Below, piece after piece: positions 1 through 7,539 of a DNA stretch of 12,614 nucleotides (positions are counted from its first letter, which is position 1; every line of letters starts with the position of its first letter). The position numbers and the translations under genes are program-made. The stretch is from Odoribacter sp. AF15-53 (GTDB taxonomy: Bacteria > Bacteroidota > Bacteroidia > Bacteroidales > Marinifilaceae): assembly GCF_003479425.1 (NCBI RefSeq), contig NZ_QUHC01000027.1, positions 1-12,614 of the forward strand. The letters run 5' to 3'. The notes beneath the pieces are model-generated. The model did no database searches and was not told where the DNA came from. It saw only the letters and a list, made by a program, of their open reading frames with translations.

Positions 1-386
1 CCTTCCAGTTCGGGTTCGAAGATATCGTTAACAATGTTGAGCGAGTAGACGGGTTGCAGCAAGTGATAATTTTCGCCACAGTCTATTTGTCGGGCGTAAG
101 CTTTCGAGGCATTGAACAAAACTCGTTGTTTGAACTCGGGGGACCAGATCATCTGCATCTCGACGATGAACTGGCGGCCCACTTTATCTTTACAACGCAC
201 GTCCACGATGCTGTTCTTGCGTAATGGATTTTCCGGTACCATTTCCGATGGGAGGTACTCGATATCGGTGATGTCCTCTCCGGGAGCGAGCGGGAGCAGG
301 GCATTGAGTAAACTCATCACCAAGTCGGGATGTTCGCCGAATACGTGTTTAAAAGTCAGGTCTGCCTTTGGGTTCAAGTATCTCAT
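1..386 (-). CDS. Rpn family PD-(D/E)XK nuclease / putative transposase, N-terminal part (truncated by window edge)
   Basis: The first 128 codons are present and the C-terminal part lies beyond position 1. The protein opens with MRYLNPKADLTFKHVFGE, the characteristic start of the PDDEXK_2/Rpn family, which is very abundant in Bacteroidota. A PD-(D/E)XK-type active site is visible: Asp62 in the stretch NSIVDVRCKD, then Glu76 and Gln78 in FIVEMQM, giving the D...ExQ variant. Relatives are called recombination-promoting nucleases or transposase-like proteins, and Escherichia coli RpnA has DNA endonuclease activity. The physiological role in Bacteroidota is unknown. The ATG at 386 was chosen because the family motif begins at once after it. 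A TAATTTTG box lies about 34 bases upstream. The gene is divergent from the TPR gene. No frameshift is seen in the visible part. Family assignment is confident; function is inference. Confidence 0.87.
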   Translation of the reverse strand, partial: MRYLNPKADLTFKHVFGEHPDLVMSLLNALLPLAPGEDITDIEYLPSEMVPENPLRKNSIVDVRCKDKVGRQFIVEMQMIWSPEFKQRVLFNASKAYARQIDCGENYHLLQPVYSLNIVNDIFEPELE

Positions 387-419
387 GATGCATCGTTTTA
401 ATCTGTGGTTCAATAACTA

Positions 420-427
420 CAAAATTA
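420..427 (-). promoter_or_regulatory. Putative -7 box for the Rpn-family gene
   Basis: On the minus strand this reads TAATTTTG, a full match to the Bacteroidota -7 consensus TAnnTTTG. It sits about 34 bases before the ATG at 386, implying a 5' leader of roughly 25-30 bases. No clear TTTG -33 element is seen at the expected spacing, so this is supported by the -7 box and position only. Confidence 0.45.
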
Positions 428-448
428 GCGAATTAAATTGTTTTTTAC

Positions 449-456
449 TATCTTTA
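449..456 (+). promoter_or_regulatory. Putative -7 box for the TPR gene
   Basis: This reads TATCTTTA, one mismatch from TAnnTTTG, and ends 23 bases before the ATG at 480. It is back to back with the minus-strand box at 420-427, so this short gap likely holds two divergent promoters. No good -33 element is visible. Confidence 0.4.
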
Positions 457-479
457 GCCCGAAAATATATATTTATCGA

Positions 480-2441
480 ATGAAGAAATTTGGCGTTATT
501 ATATTCTTCTGTTTGACGACCTTGGGAGTGTCGGCACAATGGAATACGGCGAGTATGTTGCGTGCGGGAAAAAGTGCGATCATGTTTGATGATTACGTGA
601 GCGCGATTGAAAATTTCAATAATATTATACGGATAAAGCCTTATTTGTCGGAGCCCTATTTTTTTCGGGGATTGGCGAAGTTGAACTTGGATGATTTCGA
701 GGGGGCTATACGGGATTACACGGAGGCGATCGAGTTGAACCCGAATTATTTTCACGCTTACATGTACCGGGGGATTGCTTATCACAACATGAAGCAATAC
801 GAGGATGCCATGAATGATTACAATATGGCGATCTCGATTAACCCGGGTGAAGCTTACGCGTTTGCCAACCGGGCGATCACGGAGGCGGATATGGGGGATT
901 ACAAGGCTGCCGAGAAGGATTATTCTAAAGCGTTGATTATAGATAAGAATTTGTTGCCGGCTTATTTGAACCGGGCGATTATGCGGGAGAAACTCGATGA
1001 TCTGGACGGGGCGATCGAGGATTGTAATATGGCTATCCGGTTGAATATGTTCTCGGATGATGCTTACGGGTTGAGGGGGTATCTGAGATTCCAGGAGAAA
1101 GAGTACCGTGAAGCGATCGAGGATTATAACAAGGCTTTGAAAATAAACCCGAATAATAAACGGATTTTGATGAGCCGTGCCATTGCCTGGTACGAGTTGA
1201 AAAAGTATCCGGAAGCGATGGCCGATTACACGGAGGTGTTGAAGGTGGATAGTACGTATGCTTATGCTTATTATAACCGGGCTTTGCTGAGATCGGAGAT
1301 CGGAGATTATAATAACGCTATTCATGATTTTGACCAGGTGTTGGAAATGAACCCGGATAATATATTGATTTATTTCAACCGGGGATTGTTGAAGATGGAG
1401 ATCAAGGATCTGGAGGGTGCTTATAATGATTTCTCGCAGAGTATTTCGATTTACCCGGATTTCGTGAAGGCTTACTTGGCGAGAGCCTCGGTGAGTGCCG
1501 ATATGAATGATTATGCATCAGCCCAGAAGGATCAGTACAAGGCTGACGAGATTATGGAGCGTTACAAGAAGATGAAGGATGGAGATAAGAATGCACTCGT
1601 GGACACGACGGAGAATTTCCGTCGCCTGATTGATATCAATTCCCGGAATGATCGCATGAAAGACGTGATTAACGGGCGTTTGCAGGATAAGAACGTGATT
1701 ATCGAGTTACAGGATATGTTTATCGTGCAATATCTGGCACTGGATACTTTGCGAAAAGGGAAGGTGCAGTATTTCGACAAGCGAATCATGAAGTTTAACC
1801 AGGATCATAATTATAATCCGGCTTTGACGGTGTCGAACAAGAGATTTAATTACCCGAGAGAGTTCGAGAATAATTATATAGAGACGCTATCGACAGATAT
1901 CCGGAAGGATCGGAGTAACACGGATGCGTTGTTGTTACGCGGGGCGTTGTACTTGAACCGGGGAGATTACACGAAGGCAATCGAGGATTTCAAGGCCGTG
2001 TTGGAACGGGACCCGAAACATTTGTTCGCATTGATGAATCTGGCAAGTGCACGTTCGCGGATGTACGATTACATCGAATCCATTGAGGAAAAGACTTCCC
2101 GTGTCGTGGGTGAGGAGGAGAAGATAAAACGGACGGTGGATTATTCTCTGGTGCTGGAGGGAAATAACAAGTGCCTAGAAATAGACCCGGATTTCGTGTT
2201 TGCCATGTTTAATATTGCTAACGTGTACGCGAAGAGCGGTAAGATTCAAGAAGCGATTGATATGTACACGAAAGTGTTGTCCTTGGATAAGGATATTGCC
2301 GAGGCTTATTATAACCGGGGGCTACTTCATATATACCAGGGAAACAGGAGTGCGGCTAACGTGGATTTGAGTAAGGCCGGGGAGCTTGGATTGACAGATT
2401 CTTATAGCGTGATCAAGCGTTATTGTTCCGTGGAGGAGTAA
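480..2441 (+). CDS. Secreted tetratricopeptide repeat (TPR) protein
   Basis: The 653-residue protein begins with a likely Sec signal peptide: MKK, a hydrophobic stretch FGVIIFFCLTTLG, then VSAQ before the mature part. No lipobox is seen, so it should be periplasmic or otherwise exported. The rest is mostly TPR units of 34 residues. About ten run in tandem from residue 24 to about 363, with recurring patterns such as AYxNRA, the GDYxxAIxDF type and ALxINPN. A non-TPR insert covers about residues 364-477. About four more units follow to residue 635, one interrupted by a short charged insert near residues 540-567. TPR arrays are protein-binding scaffolds; the partner cannot be told from sequence. 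I chose the ATG at 480 because the signal peptide starts there; the frame is open 14 codons further upstream but only from a TTG. The gene stands alone between divergent and convergent neighbours. Confidence 0.9.
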   Translation: MKKFGVIIFFCLTTLGVSAQWNTASMLRAGKSAIMFDDYVSAIENFNNIIRIKPYLSEPYFFRGLAKLNLDDFEGAIRDYTEAIELNPNYFHAYMYRGIAYHNMKQYEDAMNDYNMAISINPGEAYAFANRAITEADMGDYKAAEKDYSKALIIDKNLLPAYLNRAIMREKLDDLDGAIEDCNMAIRLNMFSDDAYGLRGYLRFQEKEYREAIEDYNKALKINPNNKRILMSRAIAWYELKKYPEAMADYTEVLKVDSTYAYAYYNRALLRSEIGDYNNAIHDFDQVLEMNPDNILIYFNRGLLKMEIKDLEGAYNDFSQSISIYPDFVKAYLARASVSADMNDYASAQKDQYKADEIMERYKKMKDGDKNALVDTTENFRRLIDINSRNDRMKDVINGRLQDKNVIIELQDMFIVQYLALDTLRKGKVQYFDKRIMKFNQDHNYNPALTVSNKRFNYPREFENNYIETLSTDIRKDRSNTDALLLRGALYLNRGDYTKAIEDFKAVLERDPKHLFALMNLASARSRMYDYIESIEEKTSRVVGEEEKIKRTVDYSLVLEGNNKCLEIDPDFVFAMFNIANVYAKSGKIQEAIDMYTKVLSLDKDIAEAYYNRGLLHIYQGNRSAANVDLSKAGELGLTDSYSVIKRYCSVEE

Positions 2442-2448
2442 TAACGTT

Positions 2449-2465
2449 TGACCAGTTGCAGGTCA
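2449..2465. terminator. Weak hairpin between convergent genes
   Basis: TGACC and GGTCA form a 5-bp stem around a 7-base loop in the 29-base gap between the convergent TPR and methyltransferase genes. No T-run follows directly on either strand, so termination activity is uncertain. Confidence 0.25.
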
Positions 2466-2470
2466 GAGGG

Positions 2471-3832
2471 TTACAAGTTTTTAATTCGCCATTCTTTGGG
2501 ATAATAGTTATTTAGTCGGTTACCGACTTCTTTAACCCAACCGAGTCCGACGCCTTTGTAGGTGATGAGTATCCATTCTCCCTGGGGGGCGTCAAAGCGG
2601 AAATCTTCTTTTCGCAAGAATTGGAGCGCGGTGGGGAGGTCTACTTCCTGACGGGTGGTATGTTGATGTCGCAATCTGTGGTAGAGTGCCAGTGCGTGAG
2701 CGGGTTTAGTTTTGCCTTTAATGTTTTCCCCGATCTCGCAACCTTTGTAAAGGACACCTACTTGCGTGCTTAAATATTGTATGAAGTCGGCGTGTTGTTT
2801 CGGGATGATTCCGAGTGTTTCTCCTGCTAGATAAGGGGTATACCGGGTTAAATCCGGTAACAACGGGAGAATGTCTGCCGGGAGTTTGACTGTCGGGGAT
2901 TGAGAGGTACGTTTATCTTTTTTCAGGGAAAAAGGAGTGCCGTCATTCTTTTGGATAACACACATGAACAAGCCTTCGCCGTCCGTTTGGTGCGGGTAGA
3001 AATGATACCCGTGGAGAGGGGGGCGGGTGGGTACGATGGTGGGGTAGTTATGCCGGATTTCAACGGGTGATGCGTCGAAAGTATCAAGAATCCAGTTGAG
3101 AATCCCCTCGTTTTCTCCGGGGTTATAGGTGCAGGTGCTGTACACGAGATGTCCTCCGGGGGTTAGTGTATCCCAAATATCGGAAATGATTCGTTTCTGG
3201 CGTTCCTCGCATAGTCGCAAGTTGTTTTCGCTCCATTCGGAAATGGCTTTCTCGTCTTTTCGAAACATGCCTTCGCCGGAACAGGGGGCATCCACGAGTA
3301 CGAGATCGAACGCTCCTTTCAGCTTGGTGAATCGACCGGGATCACTGCTGGTGACAATAACGTGGTCACATCCCCACTTGATGATGTTTTCTTTGAGAAT
3401 GGTGGCTCTTGATTTGATGACCTCGTTAGAAATTAATAATGAATTTTCTGGCAGGCAGGTTGCCAGTAACGTGGATTTCCCGCCCGGGGCCGCGCATAAG
3501 TCTAAGGCCCGGATCGGTTGGCTCCCGGCGATTTGTTGAAGTACGGTCTGTAAGAACATGGAGGAGGCTTCCTGGACGTAATAGGCTCCCCCGTGCAAGA
3601 GCGGGTCGAGCGTGTAGACCGGGCGTTCTTTTAAGTAATAAGCATCACTGCACCAGGGTATCTGCTTGTCTATCAGTTCCGGGAACGGGAGTTGGAGGCC
3701 CATTTTCAAGGGATTAAGGCGAATGGTTGACGGGGATGGGTTGTTCAACGCTTCGAAAAAGGCTTTCGATTCATTCCCCAAGAGTCGGGTCATTCGTTCG
3801 GTAAATGCTGGTGGCAGTGAAATCATAAACAT
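2471..3832 (-). CDS. RsmF-like RNA cytosine-C5 methyltransferase (NOL1/NOP2/Sun family)
   Basis: The 453-residue protein is a SAM-dependent RNA m5C methyltransferase; its closest described type is RsmF/YebU, which methylates 16S rRNA. SAM-binding motif I is ALDLCAAPGGKST near residues 109-121. Motif IV, VDAPCSGEGMF, carries Cys184, the cysteine that in this family helps release product. Motif VI, YSTCTYNPGENE, carries Cys234, the expected nucleophile. An N-terminal RNA-recognition part precedes the catalytic core. A C-terminal domain from about residue 300 ends in GEWILITYKGVGLGWVKE, like the PUA-like tail of RsmF relatives, and the length fits that class. The exact rRNA target is not provable here. 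The ATG at 3832 could be replaced by the in-frame ATG at 3826. A TATCTTTG box lies just upstream. The gene is convergent with the TPR gene. Confidence 0.92.
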   Translation of the reverse strand: MFMISLPPAFTERMTRLLGNESKAFFEALNNPSPSTIRLNPLKMGLQLPFPELIDKQIPWCSDAYYLKERPVYTLDPLLHGGAYYVQEASSMFLQTVLQQIAGSQPIRALDLCAAPGGKSTLLATCLPENSLLISNEVIKSRATILKENIIKWGCDHVIVTSSDPGRFTKLKGAFDLVLVDAPCSGEGMFRKDEKAISEWSENNLRLCEERQKRIISDIWDTLTPGGHLVYSTCTYNPGENEGILNWILDTFDASPVEIRHNYPTIVPTRPPLHGYHFYPHQTDGEGLFMCVIQKNDGTPFSLKKDKRTSQSPTVKLPADILPLLPDLTRYTPYLAGETLGIIPKQHADFIQYLSTQVGVLYKGCEIGENIKGKTKPAHALALYHRLRHQHTTRQEVDLPTALQFLRKEDFRFDAPQGEWILITYKGVGLGWVKEVGNRLNNYYPKEWRIKNL

Positions 3833-3847
3833 TTTGGATTAGGAGCA

Positions 3848-3855
3848 CAAAGATA
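3848..3855 (-). promoter_or_regulatory. Putative -7 box for the rsmF-like gene
   Basis: On the minus strand this reads TATCTTTG, a perfect TAnnTTTG match, 15 bases before the ATG at 3832. The implied 5' leader is very short, about 10 bases. No clear -33 TTTG is seen. Confidence 0.55.
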
Positions 3856-3879
3856 GTAAAAAGTGAGGATTAATTTCTG

Positions 3880-3887
3880 TATCTTTG
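3880..3887 (+). promoter_or_regulatory. Putative -7 box for the AAA-ATPase-like gene
   Basis: This reads TATCTTTG, a perfect TAnnTTTG match, 28 bases before the ATG at 3916. It diverges from the minus-strand box at 3848-3855, so the 83-base gap appears to hold two divergent promoters. The -33 element is unclear. Confidence 0.55.
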
Positions 3888-3915
3888 CCATGTAAACCTT
3901 GAAAAGTGAAGTGAT

Positions 3916-5463
3916 ATGAATAACAGGATTTATCCTATCGGTATACAGAATTTCGAGAAAATCCGCAAGGACGGGTACGTGTACGTGGACAAGACTGCGT
4001 TGATTTATCAGTTGGTGAAGTCGGGAAGTTATTATTTTCTCAGTCGTCCGCGGCGTTTCGGAAAGAGTCTGTTGATCTCCACTTTACAGGCTTATTTCGA
4101 GGGAAAGAAAGAACTTTTCAAGGGATTGGCAATGGAGACTTTGGAAAAAGAGTGGGTGAAACGGCCTATATTGCATCTGGATTTGAATATCGAGAAGTAT
4201 GATACCCGGGAAAGTCTGGATAATATTTTGGAGAAAACGTTGGCCGGTTGGGAAAGTCTTTACGGGGCGAACCCGTCTGAACGTTCTTTCTCGTTGCGGT
4301 TTGCCGGTATCATACAACGGGCCTGCGAACAGACGGGGCACCGGGTGGCGATCCTGGTGGATGAGTACGATAAGCCCATGTTGCAGGCTATCGGAGACGA
4401 GGAACTGCAAAAGTATTACCGGAACACGTTGAAGCCTTTTTATGGGGTGTTGAAGACGATGGATGGTTGTATCAAGCTAGGTTTTTTGACGGGCGTGACT
4501 AAATTCGGTGAAATCAGCGTGTTCAGTGATCTGAATAATTTGATGGACCTGTCGATGGATCGTCGTTATATAGCTCTTTGCGGGATCACGGAAGAGGAGT
4601 TGTATGGTAATTTCGAGGAAGATATTCATCGGTTAGCCGCGGCACGGGGGATGACGAATGAAGAGACGTGCATTGAGTTAAAAGAGTGTTATGACGGTTA
4701 CCATTTCACGCATAATGTTCCCGGAATATATAATCCTTTCAGTTTGCTTAATACTTTTAGTAAACTGGAGTTCGGTAATTACTGGTTCGAAACCGGAACT
4801 CCGACTTATCTTGTGGAATTACTGAAACGCAATCATTATGATTTGGAACGTATGGCCAACGAAGAGACCGATGCGGATGTGCTTAACAGTATTTACGGGG
4901 ATGAAAGTCCGATTCCGGTGATTTATCAAAGTGGTTATCTCACGATAAAGGATTACGATCGCCGCTTTGGTATTTATCGGTTAGGTTTTCCCAATCGAGA
5001 GGTAGAGGAAGGATTTATCAAGTTTTTATTGCCTTTTTATACTCGGATGAACAAAGTGGAGGCTCCATTTGAAATACGGAAGTTTGTAAATGAAATAGAG
5101 ACTGGGCAACCTGATGCTTTTTTCCAACGTCTCGGTAGTTTTTTTGCTGATACGCCTTACGAATTGGCTCGGGATTTGGAAGTTCATTATCAGAATGTGC
5201 TTTTTATTGTATTTAAGCTTGTCGGTTTTTACGTGCAGGTAGAGAATCATACCTCGGAGGGATGGGTGGATTTAGTTTTGCAAACGGATAAGTTTATTTA
5301 CGTGATGGAATTCAAGCTGGACGGGACCGCGGAAGAAGCCCTTCGACAAATTAACGAGAAGCATTACGCTCGACCCTTTGAGGCTGATTCCCGGAAGTTG
5401 TTCAAGATCGGTGTTAATTTTAGCAAGGAAACACGTAATATAGAGAAATGGTTAGTGGAATAG
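3916..5463 (+). CDS. AAA-ATPase-like protein with C-terminal PD-(D/E)XK nuclease domain
   Basis: The 515-residue protein matches the AAA-ATPase_like plus PDDEXK_9 architecture, present in many copies in Bacteroidota. The N-terminus carries the typical IGIQNFEKIRKDGYVYVDKT. A P-loop-like motif, SRPRRFGKS (Lys50), and a Walker B strand, VAILVDEYDKP (Asp149, Glu150), support nucleotide binding. The C-terminal domain has GWVDLVLQ (Asp452) followed by YVMEFKL (Glu465, Lys467), the D...ExK signature of PD-(D/E)XK nucleases. Both catalytic centres therefore look intact. Biological role is unknown; defence, mobile-element or repair roles are speculation. A perfect TATCTTTG box lies 28 bases upstream of the chosen ATG. 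murB follows after 14 bases, suggesting read-through or co-transcription, but the two functions have no obvious link. Confidence 0.9.
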   Translation: MNNRIYPIGIQNFEKIRKDGYVYVDKTALIYQLVKSGSYYFLSRPRRFGKSLLISTLQAYFEGKKELFKGLAMETLEKEWVKRPILHLDLNIEKYDTRESLDNILEKTLAGWESLYGANPSERSFSLRFAGIIQRACEQTGHRVAILVDEYDKPMLQAIGDEELQKYYRNTLKPFYGVLKTMDGCIKLGFLTGVTKFGEISVFSDLNNLMDLSMDRRYIALCGITEEELYGNFEEDIHRLAAARGMTNEETCIELKECYDGYHFTHNVPGIYNPFSLLNTFSKLEFGNYWFETGTPTYLVELLKRNHYDLERMANEETDADVLNSIYGDESPIPVIYQSGYLTIKDYDRRFGIYRLGFPNREVEEGFIKFLLPFYTRMNKVEAPFEIRKFVNEIETGQPDAFFQRLGSFFADTPYELARDLEVHYQNVLFIVFKLVGFYVQVENHTSEGWVDLVLQTDKFIYVMEFKLDGTAEEALRQINEKHYARPFEADSRKLFKIGVNFSKETRNIEKWLVE

Positions 5464-5477
5464 ATTTGTAATAGTAA

Positions 5478-6494
5478 ATGGATATGGAGGTTCGTGAGAG
5501 TTTTAGTTTGAAGAAATTTAATACGTTTGATATAGAGGTTGCGTGTAAGTATTTTGTTGAATGTGAGCGGGAGGAGGAATTGTTGGAGTTCGTGCGGTCT
5601 TACGAGTTGAACCCGGAAGAGGTTTTGATTCTGGGAGGAGGAAGTAATTTCTTGTTTACGGAGGATTTTGACGGGGTGGTTTTTTACCCGACGATGCAAG
5701 GATGCGAGGTTGTGGGTGAGGATGGGGATGACGTGTATGTTCGCGTGGGGAGTGGTGTCGTGTGGGATGATTTCGTGGCGTGGGCCGTGGAGCACGGGTA
5801 TGGTGGGGTGGAGAATCTTTCGCTGGTGCCCGGACACGTGGGGGCAACACCGGTTCAGAATATCGGGGCCTATGGGATGGAGGTCGGAGAGAGCATCGTG
5901 AGCGTGGAGGCCGTGGATATCGTGAAAGGGGAAAAGGTGACGATAGATGTTGTCACTTGTCGTTTTAGTTACCGGGATTCTATATTTAAGCACGAATGGA
6001 AGAATCGCTTTGTGGTGACGTACGTGACTTTCCGTTTATCCAAGAGACCGGTGTTTCGGTTGCATTATGGAAGCGTGCACGACGAGGTAATCCGTTTGGG
6101 AGATATTTCGTTAAAAACGATACGGCAGGCTATAATTCGTATCCGTGAAGCCAAACTACCGGATGTGAAGGTGCTGCCAAATGCCGGGAGTTTTTTCAAA
6201 AATCCGCTTGTGGAGCGTGCTTTTGCCGATTCTTTGATCGAGAAGTATCCTTCTTTACCCGTGTACCCCGTGGATGAAGATCACGTGAAATTGGCCGCCG
6301 GGTGGTTGATCGAATTTGCCGGATGGAAGGGGAAAGTCATCGGACACGCCGGGGTTCACGAGAAACAGGCATTGGTACTGGTGAATACGGGAGGGGCGAC
6401 TGGCATAGAAATTGCACATTTGGCTAACGAGATAAAAAAATCCGTGTTTCTCCAATTCGGGGTTTGGTTGGAAGCGGAGGTAAACGTTATTTGA
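5478..6494 (+). CDS. murB: UDP-N-acetylenolpyruvoylglucosamine reductase MurB (type I)
   Basis: MurB is a cytosolic flavoenzyme that uses NADPH to reduce UDP-GlcNAc-enolpyruvate to UDP-MurNAc in peptidoglycan precursor synthesis. The 338 residues are close to the 342 of the Escherichia coli enzyme. The FAD-binding signature ILGGGSNFLF is at residues 51-60, and SLVPGHVGATPVQNIGAYG lies at 115-133. The catalytic set expected from E. coli (Arg159, Ser229, Glu325) maps to Arg166 in SYRDS, Ser238 in NAGSFFKNP and Glu334 in LEAEV. The serine and the extended middle region mark it as type I. The start could be the ATG at 5478 or the in-frame ATG at 5484; I used the first. It begins 14 bases after the ATPase-like gene and has no TAnnTTTG box of its own that I can see, so it may be transcribed from the upstream promoter. 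Confidence 0.97.
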   Translation: MDMEVRESFSLKKFNTFDIEVACKYFVECEREEELLEFVRSYELNPEEVLILGGGSNFLFTEDFDGVVFYPTMQGCEVVGEDGDDVYVRVGSGVVWDDFVAWAVEHGYGGVENLSLVPGHVGATPVQNIGAYGMEVGESIVSVEAVDIVKGEKVTIDVVTCRFSYRDSIFKHEWKNRFVVTYVTFRLSKRPVFRLHYGSVHDEVIRLGDISLKTIRQAIIRIREAKLPDVKVLPNAGSFFKNPLVERAFADSLIEKYPSLPVYPVDEDHVKLAAGWLIEFAGWKGKVIGHAGVHEKQALVLVNTGGATGIEIAHLANEIKKSVFLQFGVWLEAEVNVI

Positions 6495-6501
6495 ATGAAA
6501 A

Positions 6502-6546
6502 AAAGTTTATAAAGTCCATAAAGTTTATAAAGTCTATAAGGTCATG
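6502..6546. repeat. 9-bp tandem repeat, about five units
   Basis: Just after the murB stop the sequence reads AAAGTTTAT, AAAGTCCAT, AAAGTTTAT, AAAGTCTAT, then a decayed AAGGTCATG. Units begin at 6502, 6511, 6520, 6529 and 6538, so the period is exactly 9. The consensus is AAAGTYYAT, with pyrimidine variation at two positions. It is intergenic; no function is known to me. Confidence 0.85.
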
Positions 6547-6548
6547 GA

Positions 6549-6587
6549 CCCCTGCGGGGCGCTTTGTTTACGGCAGCTAGTGCTGCC
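6549..6587. repeat. Two adjacent hairpins downstream of murB
   Basis: CCCC-TGC-GGGG (6549-6559) and GGCAGC-TAGT-GCTGCC (6572-6587) are two perfect inverted repeats 12 bases apart. Neither is followed by a T-run, so a classic intrinsic terminator is unlikely. Together with the 9-bp repeat on the left and the AT-rich repeat on the right, they look like one intergenic repeat element. Confidence 0.6.
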
Positions 6588-6617
6588 AAATCACGAAATA
6601 AACCCAGTGCGGTTGGA

Positions 6618-6649
6618 ATCTAAAATTTAAAATTTGAAATCTAAAATTA
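6618..6649. repeat. Short AT-rich direct repeat before the thioesterase gene
   Basis: ATCTAAAATTT at 6618 recurs as ATCTAAAATTA at 6639, with AAAATTTGAA between them. This low-complexity stretch ends 8 bases before the thioesterase ATG, where a ribosome site would be. It resembles the ATTTTCA repeats before ruvA in character but not in sequence. Confidence 0.45.
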
Positions 6650-6656
6650 GAAAGGG

Positions 6657-7421
6657 ATGGTAAAATATACGGAAGAGATAAACATTCGGGGACATTACAC
6701 GGATTTACAGGGACGATTGATCGTGAAATCACTTTGTGATTTATTTAATGACGTGGCAAACGTGCAGACTTATGCGTTAAAGGTGGATGTACCCAGGTTG
6801 AACGCACAAGGGTTGACTTGGATGTTGCATAAGTTGCATATTTTGTTTAACCGGATGCCGGGACAAGGTGAGAACGTGATTCTGGAAACCTGGCCTTCGG
6901 GGATTGACCGTCTGTTCGCTATCCGGGATTTTAGGATGTTATCCGGGACGGGGGATGTGTTGCTTCGGGCGACTTCCGAGTGGATGGTGATTGATTTGAA
7001 TCGTCGTCGTCCGGTACGCTTGCCGGCTTGCGTGACGGAAACCGCGGCATTTTGTGTGGATGAACCCCGGGAAATGGCTTTCGAGCTGGATACGAAGAAG
7101 ATGCCGGAGGTATTCGAGAGCACCCGTCTGTTTACGGCTACCTATGATAATATAGATTTCAACAAGCATGTCACTCAGGCAACGTACGTGCGTTGGGTGA
7201 CGAATTCATTGCCGTATGAATTTTTGAAAGATCATGAGATCGCGGAGTTGGAGATCGTTTACGAGCATGAGGTTTTGCCGGATAGTACGGTATGCGCGGG
7301 ATGTCACGTGGAAGAAGAGGGAGAGCGGGTGAAAGTGTATCACCGGGTGAGGAATGAAGAGCTGGATAAAACGCATTGTTTTGCGGTTAGTTTCTGGAGA
7401 AAACGGGAGGGGAGTTTGTAA
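6657..7421 (+). CDS. Acyl-ACP thioesterase (FatA/FatB-like, PF01643 type)
   Basis: The 254-residue protein resembles bacterial acyl-ACP thioesterases, double-hotdog enzymes that hydrolyse acyl-ACP to release free fatty acids in the cytosol. The N-terminal hotdog includes LTWMLHKLHILFNRMP near residues 53-68 and ENVILETWPSGIDRLFAIRDF near 72-92. The second hotdog carries YDNIDFNKHV around residues 163-172; Asp167, Asn169 and His171 fit the conserved DxNxHV catalytic region. Family members usually have HVN after this His; here it is HVTQATY, so the following Asn is replaced by Thr. The length is typical. The ATG at 6657 is followed by a normal family N-terminus. No promoter box is evident; transcription may come through from murB across the repeat-containing gap. 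Chain-length specificity cannot be read. Confidence 0.88.
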   Translation: MVKYTEEINIRGHYTDLQGRLIVKSLCDLFNDVANVQTYALKVDVPRLNAQGLTWMLHKLHILFNRMPGQGENVILETWPSGIDRLFAIRDFRMLSGTGDVLLRATSEWMVIDLNRRRPVRLPACVTETAAFCVDEPREMAFELDTKKMPEVFESTRLFTATYDNIDFNKHVTQATYVRWVTNSLPYEFLKDHEIAELEIVYEHEVLPDSTVCAGCHVEEEGERVKVYHRVRNEELDKTHCFAVSFWRKREGSL

Positions 7422-7494
7422 CGTGAAGTTTGTAGTGTAAGTCTCATAGATCGTGGGAAATGAATTTTCTATATAAAAAATACGGTCTATTTGT

Positions 7495-7525
7495 TTTGTG
7501 ATAACGAGAAAATGCCGTATATTTG
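7495..7525 (+). promoter_or_regulatory. Promoter of tRNA-Leu (TTTG-N19-TATATTTG)
   Basis: A -33 TTTG at 7495-7498 and a -7 TATATTTG at 7518-7525 are separated by exactly 19 bases. This is the Bacteroidota consensus layout. The box ends 14 bases before the mature tRNA 5' end, leaving a very short leader for removal by RNase P. Confidence 0.8.
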
Positions 7526-7539
7526 CACCGTTAAAAAAT

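Noticed and set aside
417..1325. A 302-codon open frame on the minus strand opposite the TPR gene
   Set aside because: It is fully antisense to a clear TPR coding sequence with a signal peptide. Its translation is rich in Ile, Arg and Val with no recognisable domain, as expected from reading the repeat gene's codons backwards.
3916..5463. A defence island or new anti-phage system around the ATPase-nuclease gene
   Set aside because: The neighbours are rRNA methylation and cell wall housekeeping genes; no other defence-type genes, integrase or tRNA-linked attachment repeats are present.
6544..6630. A 28-codon frame (MDPCGAL...) inside the gap after murB
   Set aside because: It runs through two perfect hairpins, has no upstream ribosome or promoter signal, and ends in the AT-rich repeat. 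The 9-bp period of the repeat keeps the frame open by accident.
6502..6649. CRISPR array
   Set aside because: The repeat units are 9 bp and directly abutting, with no spacers and no cas genes nearby.
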